Assembly: GCA_003242885.1 (NCBI GenBank)
Contig: QKMZ01000015.1
Coordinates: 205,568 to 269,567 of the forward strand
Source: Candidatus Melainabacteria bacterium
GTDB lineage: Bacteria > Cyanobacteriota > Vampirovibrionia > Obscuribacterales > Obscuribacteraceae
DNA length: 64,000 nt
Direction: 5' to 3'
The stretch's first letter is position 1. Every line of letters starts with the position of its first letter. This document shows, piece by piece, positions 17,901-25,798 of the stretch. Below the pieces are notes generated by a model that was not told where the DNA came from, did no database searches, and saw nothing but the letters and a program-made list of their open reading frames with translations. The position numbers were made by a program, and so were the translations under genes.

Positions 17901-20058
17901 CGGCGGTGTTGCTCCGAACATCATGGCTAAATTGATCCGTACTTACGACGGCGTATCCATGGGTAAATCGCCTGACGGACAAGCAACCATCGTTGGTTCA
18001 CCAAGAGGTGTTGCTCACGTTCGTTTCGGCGCCAATGCCACGCAAGAACAAAAGGCTATGCAAATCGCCTCAGCCGGTTATGCACAAACCATGACCGATG
18101 ACGCTGAAGCATTTGACGCAGCACGTCAATCTGCAATCGACTCCGGCGCTGACCAGCCCAAGGGTTTCGCAGATAGAGTTGCAGGAAACTGGCTGCAATA
18201 CAAAGGCTCGAGCTGGAGAGAAACCTACCGCGCCAAGCGTCAATTCCAACAAGCGATGTTCTCTGAAGCAGTCAGCGGCGCACAAGCGTACGTGACCGGT
18301 GACGAGGCAGGCGCCAACGCATTCACGGATCACCTGCGCACACGTTTCGGCGACATGACTCCCGAAAAACAAGCCTGGATGATGCACACATTGACCGACA
18401 ACACTTCGCCAGAATCAGGCTTCGGTACAGCTCGTTGGCCCGCAACGGACGCCTTGGTCTCTGCCAACATGGGCATCGATCCATACAACAGAGCCGCAAT
18501 GGCCAGAGTTCTTGGCACCAACATTCCAGTGTGGCAGCGTCCGCTCGCCGCCAAGGGTATCGCCAACTACATGAAGGGTGTAGTCGACGAGCGCGCAACA
18601 CCAGACACGACCAACGAAGAAAGAGCAGCAATGGCCGGTGGTTTGACCGGAAGACTGTCTCCAGCAATCGTGGATGCTTGCGCGACAATCCAACAATTCG
18701 ACGCATCGCCTGAAGCGACCTTGAAGAATCCGAATTTCGTCAACGCCGTTGCTATCAGAGGCGCATCGTACGCAAGAGATCCCAACGTACAAAACCCGAT
18801 GAGACAAGCCTACGACGAAGAAATGCTGAAGAGCAGAATGTTCGGCGGTGGCGGCTCTACTGTAACCACTCAGGTTTCCGGCAGCATCATCAATGGTGGT
18901 GGCGGCGGCGGAGACAACGGCGGCGGCTACAGCCGTGTCGTAGACCTTCCACCTCCTACCGATGGCGGTGGCGGAATGGGCGGCGCTCAATTCTCCGGCT
19001 CCTTCAACGTACCGCCACAACGCGGAACCACTCAGCAAAATCTCACCTACCGTGTCAATCCTGGTCAATCACGTGGCGTAAGCAACGGTGCTGTACCGAA
19101 CTTGACCGCAGAATCACTGCAAGGCAGAACCGAAACTCAAGTCAATATCGTCAACCCGCAAGCCGGCAATCAGGTTGTGAACTTCGAAGCAGAAGCTATC
19201 GTTCAACAATCCAACTCCGCATTGCCGCCGGTAATCAACCAAGGCTTGATCCCGAGAGTGCCGACCAATACAGTCAACGTAGTCAACGTCAAGCTGCGCC
19301 ATCAGCAAGGCAACGCCAACGGACAAAACATCAGCATGTCCGTCAATGGCGAAACCCAAGGATCCTCCGACGTTCGCATCGGCCGCGTTACTGAATCCGG
19401 CAACAACCAACCGCAAGTAATTCAGTCAGACGCTACTGTAGAAGTTCTGCACAATGGTGGCGGAGACAACGGTGGAGCAATTCAACAAGCAGTTTCCTCT
19501 GTAGCGCAATCCGCTCCTGCAGCATTGCCTCCTGGCGTAGACATCTTCGTTGAAATGCAACAGTCCGGTTTCACCGATGCTCAAAGACGCGATCCCAACA
19601 TCGTTGCCGGCGCATCGCAAATCTACAATGCTTCCGGTGGTGACAGACAAGCCATGGTGACGGCAGCATTGACTGCACGTGCTCTTGGTTCTGACAGCGG
19701 CAGCTTCGGTATGAAGTCGGTACAAGTTGTTCAAACCATGATCGACGCAGGCTGGAAGCCGAACCAAATTTCCGCTCACGATATTCATATCGCTGAGATG
19801 ATTGTCGACCACGGCGGCGACACTGGCGCCGGTCAAGGCGGCGGCTACCCGACTCCTCAGTACGTACGCGCAATCAGCGATCACCCTGAGTATCGTCAAA
19901 CGCCTCCTATCGGCAGTGGAATGAGCTATTCGCAACTGAAGCAAAACAACATGAACGTCGTTAACCAACTCGCTCAGCAGCGTTTTGCACAACGCACTCA
20001 GCAAGGCGGAATTGATGGCTACCCGCGCATGGGCGGCAATCCAGGCGGTCGCTTCTAG
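14992..20058 (+). CDS. Giant VirB6/TrbL-like membrane protein with long soluble tail
   Basis: 1688 residues, GTG start. Order: signal peptide (core ALFALFMTLTPMFVFVGSALA), about 150 periplasmic residues with amphipathic helices, and a polytopic core at about 185-430 with five to seven helices. The core includes ITNEMIQAIYF, TAQYMFGPIFLVFFATPDTE and VEVSLWTFVWVGLLKIMVII, as in VirB6/TrbL proteins that form the inner-membrane channel of type IV systems. A tail of about 1250 residues follows: Lys/Glu/Gly/Gln-rich linker with repeats (NLRVNQT/NLRVTQT; VVPPL), a compact helical domain (about 960-1290), Gly/Asn-rich stretches, and a C-terminal helical domain (about 1510-1600). Typical VirB6 proteins have 300-500 residues. 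Long-tailed forms are known in Rickettsiales and in some conjugative elements. It stands alone between a terminator and a long gap. Confidence 0.75.
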   Translation: MNKGNKLRKRTIKALFALFMTLTPMFVFVGSALAQTREPTLSDSLPVDPGVGNLSQGAQQTQNTVPSAYADAPGEVPLVYTAATNNTTGVIQNVTNTLLGTGELGYINDTYMGIKRFWGDDIIGNLFQNIGQLLGKWISEWINGWVADTVRFLTAFLRTFVLNPNIAVNGIQNGPGAGQADDISPYIRAAADVMYGIAVDLLLLLFILCIWKFWAEASWRGGGGLMGSVGRLIFTAGLLLAWPTIYAFIIQITNEMIQAIYFNSADDIMRLDAAMASAVKGGLMAGAGLLAHAFAPIVGGAAGGLALGLVGEIVAFAGLVIYLIIGGILIAQLIYILVLKAIQTALLTAQYMFGPIFLVFFATPDTENVATGYVKSFVEVSLWTFVWVGLLKIMVIILFSDFNPWGKIIMAIGVLQLMIQVPSFLARAQISPMSDFVSAGLITGGLLGMGKALANKGGDLMDRFSKWRGSLQDGGARGPQQTQSVKMNGLPHAPQDPEAFNKIQNAAKGDLNNGNKPGDKSKTENPNGQNLKPLTEADRKKQEEEEKKKREALKNGNGMPEQAKAVTGADGTTTAVPPKKGDLAEGLKDGLKGGLAAAGVGAVLAGAQASDAQKKNQTGTTSAEQAAKDRANEMAAMFGLDTSGQGQQAGQQAQKPMTEKEKEDAEKAKAAAALGVKDSKLQVQDKTKAGETKKTDEKKNENAVPVLPPASGLPGAKKGDGVVPPLNAVGADGRPLKVTEKGDGTGTDKGVNQVEAEQKNETETAGLNAQRDTNLRVNQTDDKKGVAGKTGEPKLTTDAKDLTGKNAAQGRNGVGPVVPPLAPPKGDAAGTGANQGQNLNNGKTTETLQGGPEQGATGTQEHEQVVSLGQGVNGQGINLRVTQTPIHGVGHRPGTQQTAQVVPPSRQAGTMGQQTASPISGAAANLGQTTAAAATMGNPDVTTMNVPEALQDIAGPGKVDPFTAFDHSGYGGVAPNIMAKLIRTYDGVSMGKSPDGQATIVGSPRGVAHVRFGANATQEQKAMQIASAGYAQTMTDDAEAFDAARQSAIDSGADQPKGFADRVAGNWLQYKGSSWRETYRAKRQFQQAMFSEAVSGAQAYVTGDEAGANAFTDHLRTRFGDMTPEKQAWMMHTLTDNTSPESGFGTARWPATDALVSANMGIDPYNRAAMARVLGTNIPVWQRPLAAKGIANYMKGVVDERATPDTTNEERAAMAGGLTGRLSPAIVDACATIQQFDASPEATLKNPNFVNAVAIRGASYARDPNVQNPMRQAYDEEMLKSRMFGGGGSTVTTQVSGSIINGGGGGGDNGGGYSRVVDLPPPTDGGGGMGGAQFSGSFNVPPQRGTTQQNLTYRVNPGQSRGVSNGAVPNLTAESLQGRTETQVNIVNPQAGNQVVNFEAEAIVQQSNSALPPVINQGLIPRVPTNTVNVVNVKLRHQQGNANGQNISMSVNGETQGSSDVRIGRVTESGNNQPQVIQSDATVEVLHNGGGDNGGAIQQAVSSVAQSAPAALPPGVDIFVEMQQSGFTDAQRRDPNIVAGASQIYNASGGDRQAMVTAALTARALGSDSGSFGMKSVQVVQTMIDAGWKPNQISAHDIHIAEMIVDHGGDTGAGQGGGYPTPQYVRAISDHPEYRQTPPIGSGMSYSQLKQNNMNVVNQLAQQRFAQRTQQGGIDGYPRMGGNPGGRF

Positions 20059-20085
20059 AGCGAACAACAGCGAACTAATTTAGAG

Positions 20086-20106
20086 GGGCGACGCCATTCG
20101 TCGCCC
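20086..20106. repeat. REP-like palindrome, variant arms
   Basis: Arms GGGCGACG and CGTCGCCC around CCATT, 28 nt after the giant gene. Followed by TTGTCTTT, so it may also end transcription. Confidence 0.7.
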
Positions 20107-20143
20107 TTGTCTTTCGGCACTATGCGTCGACCATCTGGTGAAG

Positions 20144-20164
20144 GGGCGATGCATGGCATCGCCC
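20144..20164. repeat. REP-like palindrome, GCGAT subfamily
   Basis: Arms GGGCGATG and CATCGCCC around CATGG-type centre; identical to the copy at 28967-28987. A half element TATGCGTCGACC lies just before it (20121-20132). Confidence 0.75.
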
Positions 20165-20267
20165 TTTGCAGAAGTGCTTCGTGCTCAGGCGGGGCAGGTA
20201 TCTTCGCTCAGGACGGATGCAAGCATAGTCCTTCGCTCGGACACCATGCCCCGCATCTCTAGCTACG

Positions 20268-20332
20268 GCCTATTAATGCAGCCTCTTAATGCGGCCTCTT
20301 AATGCGGCCTCTTAATGCGGCCTCTTAATACA
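20268..20332. repeat. Five tandem copies of a 13-bp unit
   Basis: Unit GCCTCTTAATGCG. Copies 2-4 are exact; the first (GCCTATTAATGCA) and last (GCCTCTTAATACA) differ at the ends. Confidence 0.9.
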
Positions 20333-20366
20333 GCCCGTTATCCGTCTGTTTTCAACACTTCAACCA

Positions 20367-20535
20367 TGTAACAAAAATCTGGAAAGTATTACATTCCCTG
20401 AAGAATCCAACGCCCAACCTGTGAGAGTTTTCCTCTGTCTGCGTCAAATGTCTTTTGTCCCCTTTTCTGAAAACCTCATAGGTGGCGGTCTTGTTGCTTG
20501 ATGCCTGTAACAAAAATCTAGGAAAATGTTACTGA
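20367..20535. repeat. Pair of direct repeats with palindromic ends
   Basis: TGTAACAAAAATCT occurs at 20367-20380 and 20506-20519. Each copy is followed by a GGAAA run and ends in (A/G)TTAC, so each element is an imperfect GTAAC...GTTAC inverted repeat of about 25 nt. Possibly a regulator site. Confidence 0.5.
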
Positions 20536-20653
20536 TACCACACGCGTAAAAACGGCTGTGTCTCAGATGAAAAATCATCCGTCCGCACCGCATGCCTGCT
20601 TTGAGAATTAATGCGAGATCTCGCGAAAATAATCTAGGCGACAAGCTCGTTAA

Positions 20654-20741
20654 GCCGAAAATTTATCCGCAACCTGAGCGAAATTTATCTGCAAAGAGAG
20701 CGAAATTTATCTGCAAAGAGAGCGAAATTTATGTGCAATGC
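20654..20741. repeat. 22-bp iteron-like tandem repeat
   Basis: Three copies of a 22-bp unit beginning GAGCGAAATTTATC (20676, 20698, 20720) and a degenerate copy before them. Unit length of two helical turns and the AT-rich core resemble iterons or a cooperative repressor array. Confidence 0.8.
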
Positions 20742-20903
20742 AAGTCGAAACTGACCCGTGAATAGAAAATTTCGCCCTTGAAATTTGCCATTTGCCTGAC
20801 GTTTTTAATGCGTCCGAAAAGTTGTTTATCACGCTCGTTTTTTTCTCCAAAACCCGGAATTTAACGCGCTTTTCGTAGTTTCACCACAAACGAACATCCC
20901 AAC

Positions 20904-20936
20904 CATGGGAATTACCCCACGAAAGTGGGAGAAACC
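20904..20936. promoter_or_regulatory. GGGAATT-CCCC palindrome and TGGGAG motif
   Basis: CATGGGAATTACCCCAC (20904-20920) lies 87 nt before the DUF2225 start. It is followed by AGTGGGAGAAACC (20924-20936), also found at 10605-10617. Confidence 0.45.
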
Positions 20937-21007
20937 CTGATTTACCCATGGTGGAGAAAGTCTTAATGTATATCTAGATTGGACCGCAACACCCCGGCAA
21001 ATTGGCA

Positions 21008-21745
21008 ATGCAAGACATCTACAAGCAATTCGAAAACTTCATTCTCCAGACGGTTTCAGTGCAATGCCCTGAATGCGAAGTAGTTTTCGCAACCGACATG
21101 CTGGCGCACACCCCCAACATGACGAAGGACACGCCGGTTGAAACCGACCTGCACCGCATTCTTCCGCATCCGTCGGTGCGTGCCGCACTCATCGCGATGT
21201 GCCCGGCATGCCTGTACACCAACTGGTATAGCTCGTTCGTGGAAGATTCGCTGATTCCCTTCATGGCAGTCGCACCCGCTGAAGTCGCGTTCTCCAAGAA
21301 GTTCGCACACGCTGTTCTCACCGGTCGCAAGATCGGTGCTCACCACATCGACCGAGCGTTATTCGCGCTTAACGGCTCCTGGTGCGCACGCGAAGCCGGC
21401 GAGTCGTCTGAGAAGTGGCTCGAGCTGGCAGGGCAAGAATTGGAAGCCGCCCTCGCCGACGAAACATGGACAGGCAACCGCAGCAGATACCAGTACATTA
21501 TGGGTGAAATTTGCAGACTGTTAGGCGATTTCCACGGCGCGGTAAGACATTACAACCAGGTAGATCGCAAATCACAACTTCCGAAATCGCTAGTTGATCA
21601 CCAAAGACAAGAGGCAATCAACGGCAATTCCAAACCAGTTCAACTGCCTCCCGAATACGTCGAAGCAATATTCTTCCCGAAACCAATCAACCTCGACGAA
21701 CTACTCGGACCAATGCCTCAGACAAACGAACTCAAAACATCGTAA
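21008..21745 (+). CDS. DUF2225-like zinc-binding protein
   Basis: 245 residues from the ATG at 21008 (an upstream TTG adds two). The N-terminal half has two CPxC pairs (VQCPECEVVF near 17-26; CPACLYTNW near 64-72) spaced as in DUF2225, where they probably bind zinc. The C-terminal half is helical with a TPR-like end (YIMGEICRLLGDFHGAVRHYNQVDR), also typical of that family. Cytoplasmic; no signal peptide. Function of the family is unknown. It heads the plus-strand unit that continues with VirB3-, VirB4-, VirB8- and VirD4-like genes, an unusual place for a DUF2225 gene. Confidence 0.65.
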   Translation: MQDIYKQFENFILQTVSVQCPECEVVFATDMLAHTPNMTKDTPVETDLHRILPHPSVRAALIAMCPACLYTNWYSSFVEDSLIPFMAVAPAEVAFSKKFAHAVLTGRKIGAHHIDRALFALNGSWCAREAGESSEKWLELAGQELEAALADETWTGNRSRYQYIMGEICRLLGDFHGAVRHYNQVDRKSQLPKSLVDHQRQEAINGNSKPVQLPPEYVEAIFFPKPINLDELLGPMPQTNELKTS

Positions 21746-21755
21746 AACTAAAGAA

Positions 21756-21854
21756 GGACCAATCAAACGAGTTCCAATCCAAGCAAGTTCCAATCCAAGC
21801 AAGTTCCAATCCAAACAAAGTTCCAATCCAAACAAAGCACCAATCTAAGACAAA
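21756..21854. repeat. Tandem 16-17-bp repeat between DUF2225 and VirB3-like genes
   Basis: About five copies of GTTCCAATCCAAGCAA and variants (21771, 21787, 21803, 21820, with degenerate ends). The plus-strand copy is C/A-rich with almost no structure, so it may be an unstructured leader. Confidence 0.85.
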
Positions 21855-21889
21855 ACAAGAAAAGAACAAAGACAGAGTAGACGAAAGAA

Positions 21890-22228
21890 ATGGAAGACAT
21901 CACACCACTAAACCTAGAAGATGCGCCAAAGCTGTTCGGCTTACGCTATGACCAGCTCATCGCACTTCTTGCCGGGCTGATCGTTTCCACCCAGCTTTAT
22001 TCCTGGATGAATCCGATTATGGTCGGCTCTCAAGACATCAGGCTCCATATCTCGCTGATTATCGGCGCCTTCGGTCCCATTTACTGCTTGTTCACCCTCA
22101 ATCATTCAAGCGGTTACTGGGAAACAGTTCTCAATCATTACGTTTCATCGCAAGTGTACGTTCCTGGCCCGGATCCGAATCCGGTCCGCTTTTTGGTAGA
22201 CGAAGACCTTATCGATTTTTGTGAGTAA
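21890..22228 (+). CDS. VirB3/PrgI-like inner-membrane protein
   Basis: 112 residues. After LNLEDAPKLFGLRYDQLI come two hydrophobic helices (ALLAGLIVSTQLYSWMNPIMV and IRLHISLIIGAFGPIYCLFTL), then a short polar C-terminus. A small two-helix protein directly before the VirB4 ATPase, overlapping it by 8 nt, is the standard VirB3 (or PrgI) arrangement. VirB3 docks VirB4 at the inner membrane. The assignment rests on topology and synteny; the sequence motif is weak. Confidence 0.6.
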   Translation: MEDITPLNLEDAPKLFGLRYDQLIALLAGLIVSTQLYSWMNPIMVGSQDIRLHISLIIGAFGPIYCLFTLNHSSGYWETVLNHYVSSQVYVPGPDPNPVRFLVDEDLIDFCE

Positions 22229-25040
22229 ATCACCTATGGTATCGACAATCACCCGCTCATATAGCAAAGAAAACGGACTCTTGGGTCTCTTCAAAAGAAA
22301 CTCGAAAGAAGAAGGTGGATTGAGCAAAGAAGCTCAAGCCAAACTTCCTGCACTGGCAGTGCCGAGAGCACATCCATCGGCTGCTGGTCTCATCCCAATT
22401 TGGGACTTGTTTCATGATGACGATTCCGGTCTGGGAGTTATCGTTCTCAAAGATGGCAGCTACCGTTGCTGCTTCGAAGTGGACGGTGTGCACGTAAGCG
22501 GCTTCGACGAAATCCGCCTGGTTTCTTTGATGAACCATTTCACCGGATTCTTGAACGGTATCGATACATCGGTCCAACTCACAGTTGTTTGCCACAACAT
22601 CAGCAAGCGTGATTATTTCGCAAAACACCCGGTAGAGGTCGTAAACGATGATTTCCTCAAGTATGTCGCACGAGTTGTCGAAAACGATGAAGCTTTCCTT
22701 CTCTCCAAAAACTTCGTGCCTGAGCTCAAGTTCTTTGTCACTTTCTGCTACAGACCACCTCGCGAAAAGCCAGCCAAAGAGAACATGGTCGACTCGACAG
22801 TCCGCCGCGTGCTCGATGTCTTCACCAACCAGGCCGCTCGCCAGACTGTAGGCGCCCACTTCAAGAACGTCACGACTCTCATTCAGCGCTCTTTCGGTTA
22901 TGCCGGTCAGTTGGGCAATTGCGGTATGAGCGCACGACCGATTGGAGCAGTCGAATACTTCCACATGCTCTACAAAGAGCTCAATCCGAAATTTGGACAA
23001 GACCAAGAAGAGTTCTTGCCGATGCCGCAGCGCCCCAAGACCAAACCGCTTCCGAGTGGTCTGCGCCGCGTTTTCCCTGATATGGAACCAGCTTCCATCA
23101 GAGAGCAGTTAGTCGAATCGAGATATGACTTCAGCAAGCCTGACTATGTCACCATCGATGACTACACTGAAATTGACTCCGACAATCACAATGAAGAGCC
23201 GGGTCGCTATGTCCGTACTCTTTATATGAACCGCTTGCCCGAGCGCACCGGTCCACTCTGGCTGCAGCCGTTGCTTCGCTTGAATTGCAACTGGAGACTG
23301 AACATCTACGCTCACAAGTTGGACAAAGAAGTCTTCCGCAAACAACTGCAACGCAAACAAGCCCAGGCTCACGCCAACACCTATCAAGGCATCATGGGAC
23401 CGCGCTCTGCACCTAACCAGGAAGAAGCGGAAAAGGCGCAAGAAGCAGCCAACATCGGCTCCGAGCTTTATACGACCAACGTTGAAGTTTTTAATTACGC
23501 CGTTTATTTCACCATGATGGGCGACACCTTGGACGAGCTGAACCGCTCGACCGAACTCGTCAGAACCGCCGGCGCTCAGTGCCGCGGTGCTCGCTTCATC
23601 GTCGGCTATCACGAGCAGAAGAGTTTGTTCGTAGGCAGCTTGCCTGGTTTGGGTATCGACGTTACCCGCCGCGGCAAGATTGCCAGAACACCCACGGTGC
23701 GCAACTCATTCCCGTTTGTTCATGCCAAACTCGGCTCTGAAGACGGCGACTGGCTGGGCTTCTCGAAAGAGACTCTCGAACCTGTGTTCTTGAATCCGTA
23801 TAACGAAAAACTTCCAAACGCTCTCTGTATCGTCTTCGGTCAACCTGGTGAAGGTAAATCCATGGTTGCCCAGCAGATCATTCAGATGAAGACGCTGGCC
23901 GGAGCTAAGTCGATCATTATTGACCGTTCTGGCTCATACAAAATGCTCACCGAAGTCTATGACGACTCGGCGTACATCAAACTTGGACCGGACGGCTCTG
24001 TCTGCTTGAACCTCTATGATCTTCCTCTGGAAGGCGTCGACGGCAAGCCGATTGATCCAGCCAATCCTCCGGAATCGCACATCATCAAGATCTTGAACTT
24101 CCACTCCGTCATGCTTGGCGAAAAGGGCGAACAAGCTCTCACCAAAGATGAGAAGCCGGTTCTCATGCAAGGCATCCAGCAGATTTATCGCCTCGCTGCA
24201 GAGCAAGGCCGCATTCCGATCGAGTCCGATCTCGTCGCCTGGTTGCAAACCGAGTCAATCAATACTCAAAACACCAAGCGCCGCGAAACCTGCGAAGACC
24301 TCGCCAACCGCTTGAGCCTCTACTGCCGCGGAGCTATCTTCGGCAAATTGTTCGATGGACCGACCTCGCTCCCGCTCGATGCGCAGATCATGGTTTTCGA
24401 CACCTCCGAACTGGCTCACGACAAAACACTCGAAGCCGTCGTAACGCTCTTCGTTTCCGATTTCGTTCTGCGTCGCGCTCAACATCACAAAGCTGAGCAA
24501 ATGAAGAAAGGTCAACCTTCCCGCTTCGTGTTCTGCATAGACGAATTGTGGAGACTGCTGCGCTACGAAGGCGGCAAGACCTTAGTTGAAGATGCTTCCC
24601 GCACCAGCCGACACTTAGGTCTACTCTTCATCGGTATCTCTCAAGAATTGGGTGACCTTTTGAGAGATGACAGAGCACGTACTTTGGCTTCCAACAGTTC
24701 CATCAAGATCATCCTCGGCAACGACCCGAGTAACTTCGATCTGATCCGGGACGCTTGCGGTTTGACACCACAAGAAATGTCGGCGATTGCTCACTTAACT
24801 CGTAAGAATCGCGAGTATTCCGATGCCTTCTTGGTCTATCACAAGCTATCGCGTGGTGTGGTGAAACTGGTTGTGCCGCGTTTCATGTACTGGGTAGCAA
24901 CGACTGAGCCGAACAACGACCAGCCGATGCGCTCCAAGATGATGGAAAAATGTGGCGGCGACCCGCGCTGGGCATGCCACTTGCTCGGACAGGGCTATCA
25001 CCCTGACACCGTGCCGGAGCATTTGCTCACACCTCAGTAG
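22221..25040 (+). CDS. virB4: VirB4-like type IV secretion ATPase
   Basis: 939 residues, GTG start within the upstream gene; ATG at 22236 is an alternative. VirB4 energises substrate transfer and pilus assembly at the inner membrane. The N-terminal half (about 50-500) is the VirB4/CagE-type domain. Walker A is GQPGEGKSM (540-548), Walker B is FVFCIDELWRLL (769-780), followed by SRHLGLLFIGISQELGDLL and the C-terminal lobe. Length is at the upper end for the family (about 800-900). It contains an internal Gln/Ala/Glu-rich helical insertion (near 380-410, QLQRKQAQAHANTY). The best-supported T4SS component in the window. Confidence 0.9.
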   Translation: MSKSPMVSTITRSYSKENGLLGLFKRNSKEEGGLSKEAQAKLPALAVPRAHPSAAGLIPIWDLFHDDDSGLGVIVLKDGSYRCCFEVDGVHVSGFDEIRLVSLMNHFTGFLNGIDTSVQLTVVCHNISKRDYFAKHPVEVVNDDFLKYVARVVENDEAFLLSKNFVPELKFFVTFCYRPPREKPAKENMVDSTVRRVLDVFTNQAARQTVGAHFKNVTTLIQRSFGYAGQLGNCGMSARPIGAVEYFHMLYKELNPKFGQDQEEFLPMPQRPKTKPLPSGLRRVFPDMEPASIREQLVESRYDFSKPDYVTIDDYTEIDSDNHNEEPGRYVRTLYMNRLPERTGPLWLQPLLRLNCNWRLNIYAHKLDKEVFRKQLQRKQAQAHANTYQGIMGPRSAPNQEEAEKAQEAANIGSELYTTNVEVFNYAVYFTMMGDTLDELNRSTELVRTAGAQCRGARFIVGYHEQKSLFVGSLPGLGIDVTRRGKIARTPTVRNSFPFVHAKLGSEDGDWLGFSKETLEPVFLNPYNEKLPNALCIVFGQPGEGKSMVAQQIIQMKTLAGAKSIIIDRSGSYKMLTEVYDDSAYIKLGPDGSVCLNLYDLPLEGVDGKPIDPANPPESHIIKILNFHSVMLGEKGEQALTKDEKPVLMQGIQQIYRLAAEQGRIPIESDLVAWLQTESINTQNTKRRETCEDLANRLSLYCRGAIFGKLFDGPTSLPLDAQIMVFDTSELAHDKTLEAVVTLFVSDFVLRRAQHHKAEQMKKGQPSRFVFCIDELWRLLRYEGGKTLVEDASRTSRHLGLLFIGISQELGDLLRDDRARTLASNSSIKIILGNDPSNFDLIRDACGLTPQEMSAIAHLTRKNREYSDAFLVYHKLSRGVVKLVVPRFMYWVATTEPNNDQPMRSKMMEKCGGDPRWACHLLGQGYHPDTVPEHLLTPQ

Positions 25041-25088
25041 CTGCACACAATTTCAAAGTTCTAAAAATCAGAAAACAGGTTCAAGACA

Positions 25089-25748
25089 ATGTTCGACTAT
25101 CAAGCAGGAGAAAAATACAAACTGACACTAATCATGGTGGCAATCGCCGGCATGATGGCAGGGATGTTTTTCACCGTATTGTTGATGCCGACACCGGAGC
25201 CCGCTCAAGCTCGCAAGCGTGCACGTCAGCCCTGGATGGACAATCCGGATGTAACTGGCGGACGCACGCCAGCACCTGGCGCTGCACAAGCTGCCGGAGC
25301 TCCAACCGAATTGCAGCAAAAAGCACAAGCCGCGGCAATGGCTCAACCCGCTATCAAAACTGACCCTGTTACTGCACAAACTCTCGTCGAGAAATGGCTG
25401 CCATTTGCATTCGACTTGAGCTCCGGTTCTGCCAATGACAGCCAGGAAAAGGCTATTGCCTGCATGACTCCTGAATGCGCTCAGTCTTATAGACAAAGCG
25501 TTTGGACTCCGGAAGTGGCACAACAAATCGCCGCATCCGGAATGAAGAGCAGTTTCCGCGCAACAAAAGTGATCGCCGGTGCCCACCAAACTGACGGTTC
25601 CATCGTCATAACAGTGGAAGGCGAACAGATTCTCTCACCACCCGACCAACCATCAAGACAACGTAACGTTAAATTCGAGTACCTACTTAAGCAGACAACG
25701 GACGGTATGAAGATTTGCGGAATCAGCGAAGTCGGCGCCGGTGGCTAG
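25089..25748 (+). CDS. VirB8-like membrane-anchored protein
   Basis: 219 residues. Topology: short cytoplasmic start, one helix (LTLIMVAIAGMMAGMFFTVLLMP, about 13-35), a Pro/Ala/Gln linker, then a globular domain of about 125 residues (VTAQTLVEKWLPFAFDLSS... IVITVEGEQIL...NVKFEYLLKQTTDGMKICGI). A single anchor, alpha-helical start and long beta strands ending in a 'strand-K-I-x-x-I' element are what NTF2-like VirB8/TrbF domains look like. Position between VirB4 and the coupling protein supports this. Sequence similarity is too low to be sure by eye. Confidence 0.5.
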   Translation: MFDYQAGEKYKLTLIMVAIAGMMAGMFFTVLLMPTPEPAQARKRARQPWMDNPDVTGGRTPAPGAAQAAGAPTELQQKAQAAAMAQPAIKTDPVTAQTLVEKWLPFAFDLSSGSANDSQEKAIACMTPECAQSYRQSVWTPEVAQQIAASGMKSSFRATKVIAGAHQTDGSIVITVEGEQILSPPDQPSRQRNVKFEYLLKQTTDGMKICGISEVGAGG

Positions 25749-25798
25749 TTTCAGCCTTTAGATGTTCTTGAAGGGCTGAAAACATTAATCGCGATTGA

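Larger units (their letters stand above)
20059..21007. other. Repeat-rich 0.95-kb intergenic region
   Basis: It holds, in order: two REP-like palindromes (20086-20106, 20144-20164), a 13-bp tandem repeat (20268-20332), a pair of 14-nt direct repeats (20367 and 20506), a 22-bp tandem repeat (20654-20741) and GGGAA-CCCC/TGGGAG motifs (20904-20936). A 66-residue minus-strand ORF at 20444-20644 has no supporting features. The region separates two transcription units of the secretion-like locus. Confidence 0.7.

Noticed and set aside
20444..20644. A 66-residue minus-strand ORF in the long gap
   Set aside because: No SD, no domain, and the region is filled with repeats.
20268..20741. A CRISPR array in the repeat-rich gap
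   Set aside because: Repeats are contiguous tandem units of 13 and 22 bp without unique spacers, and no cas gene is present.
22257..23006. A 249-residue minus-strand ORF
   Set aside because: Antisense to the VirB4 gene, which is certain from its ATPase motifs.
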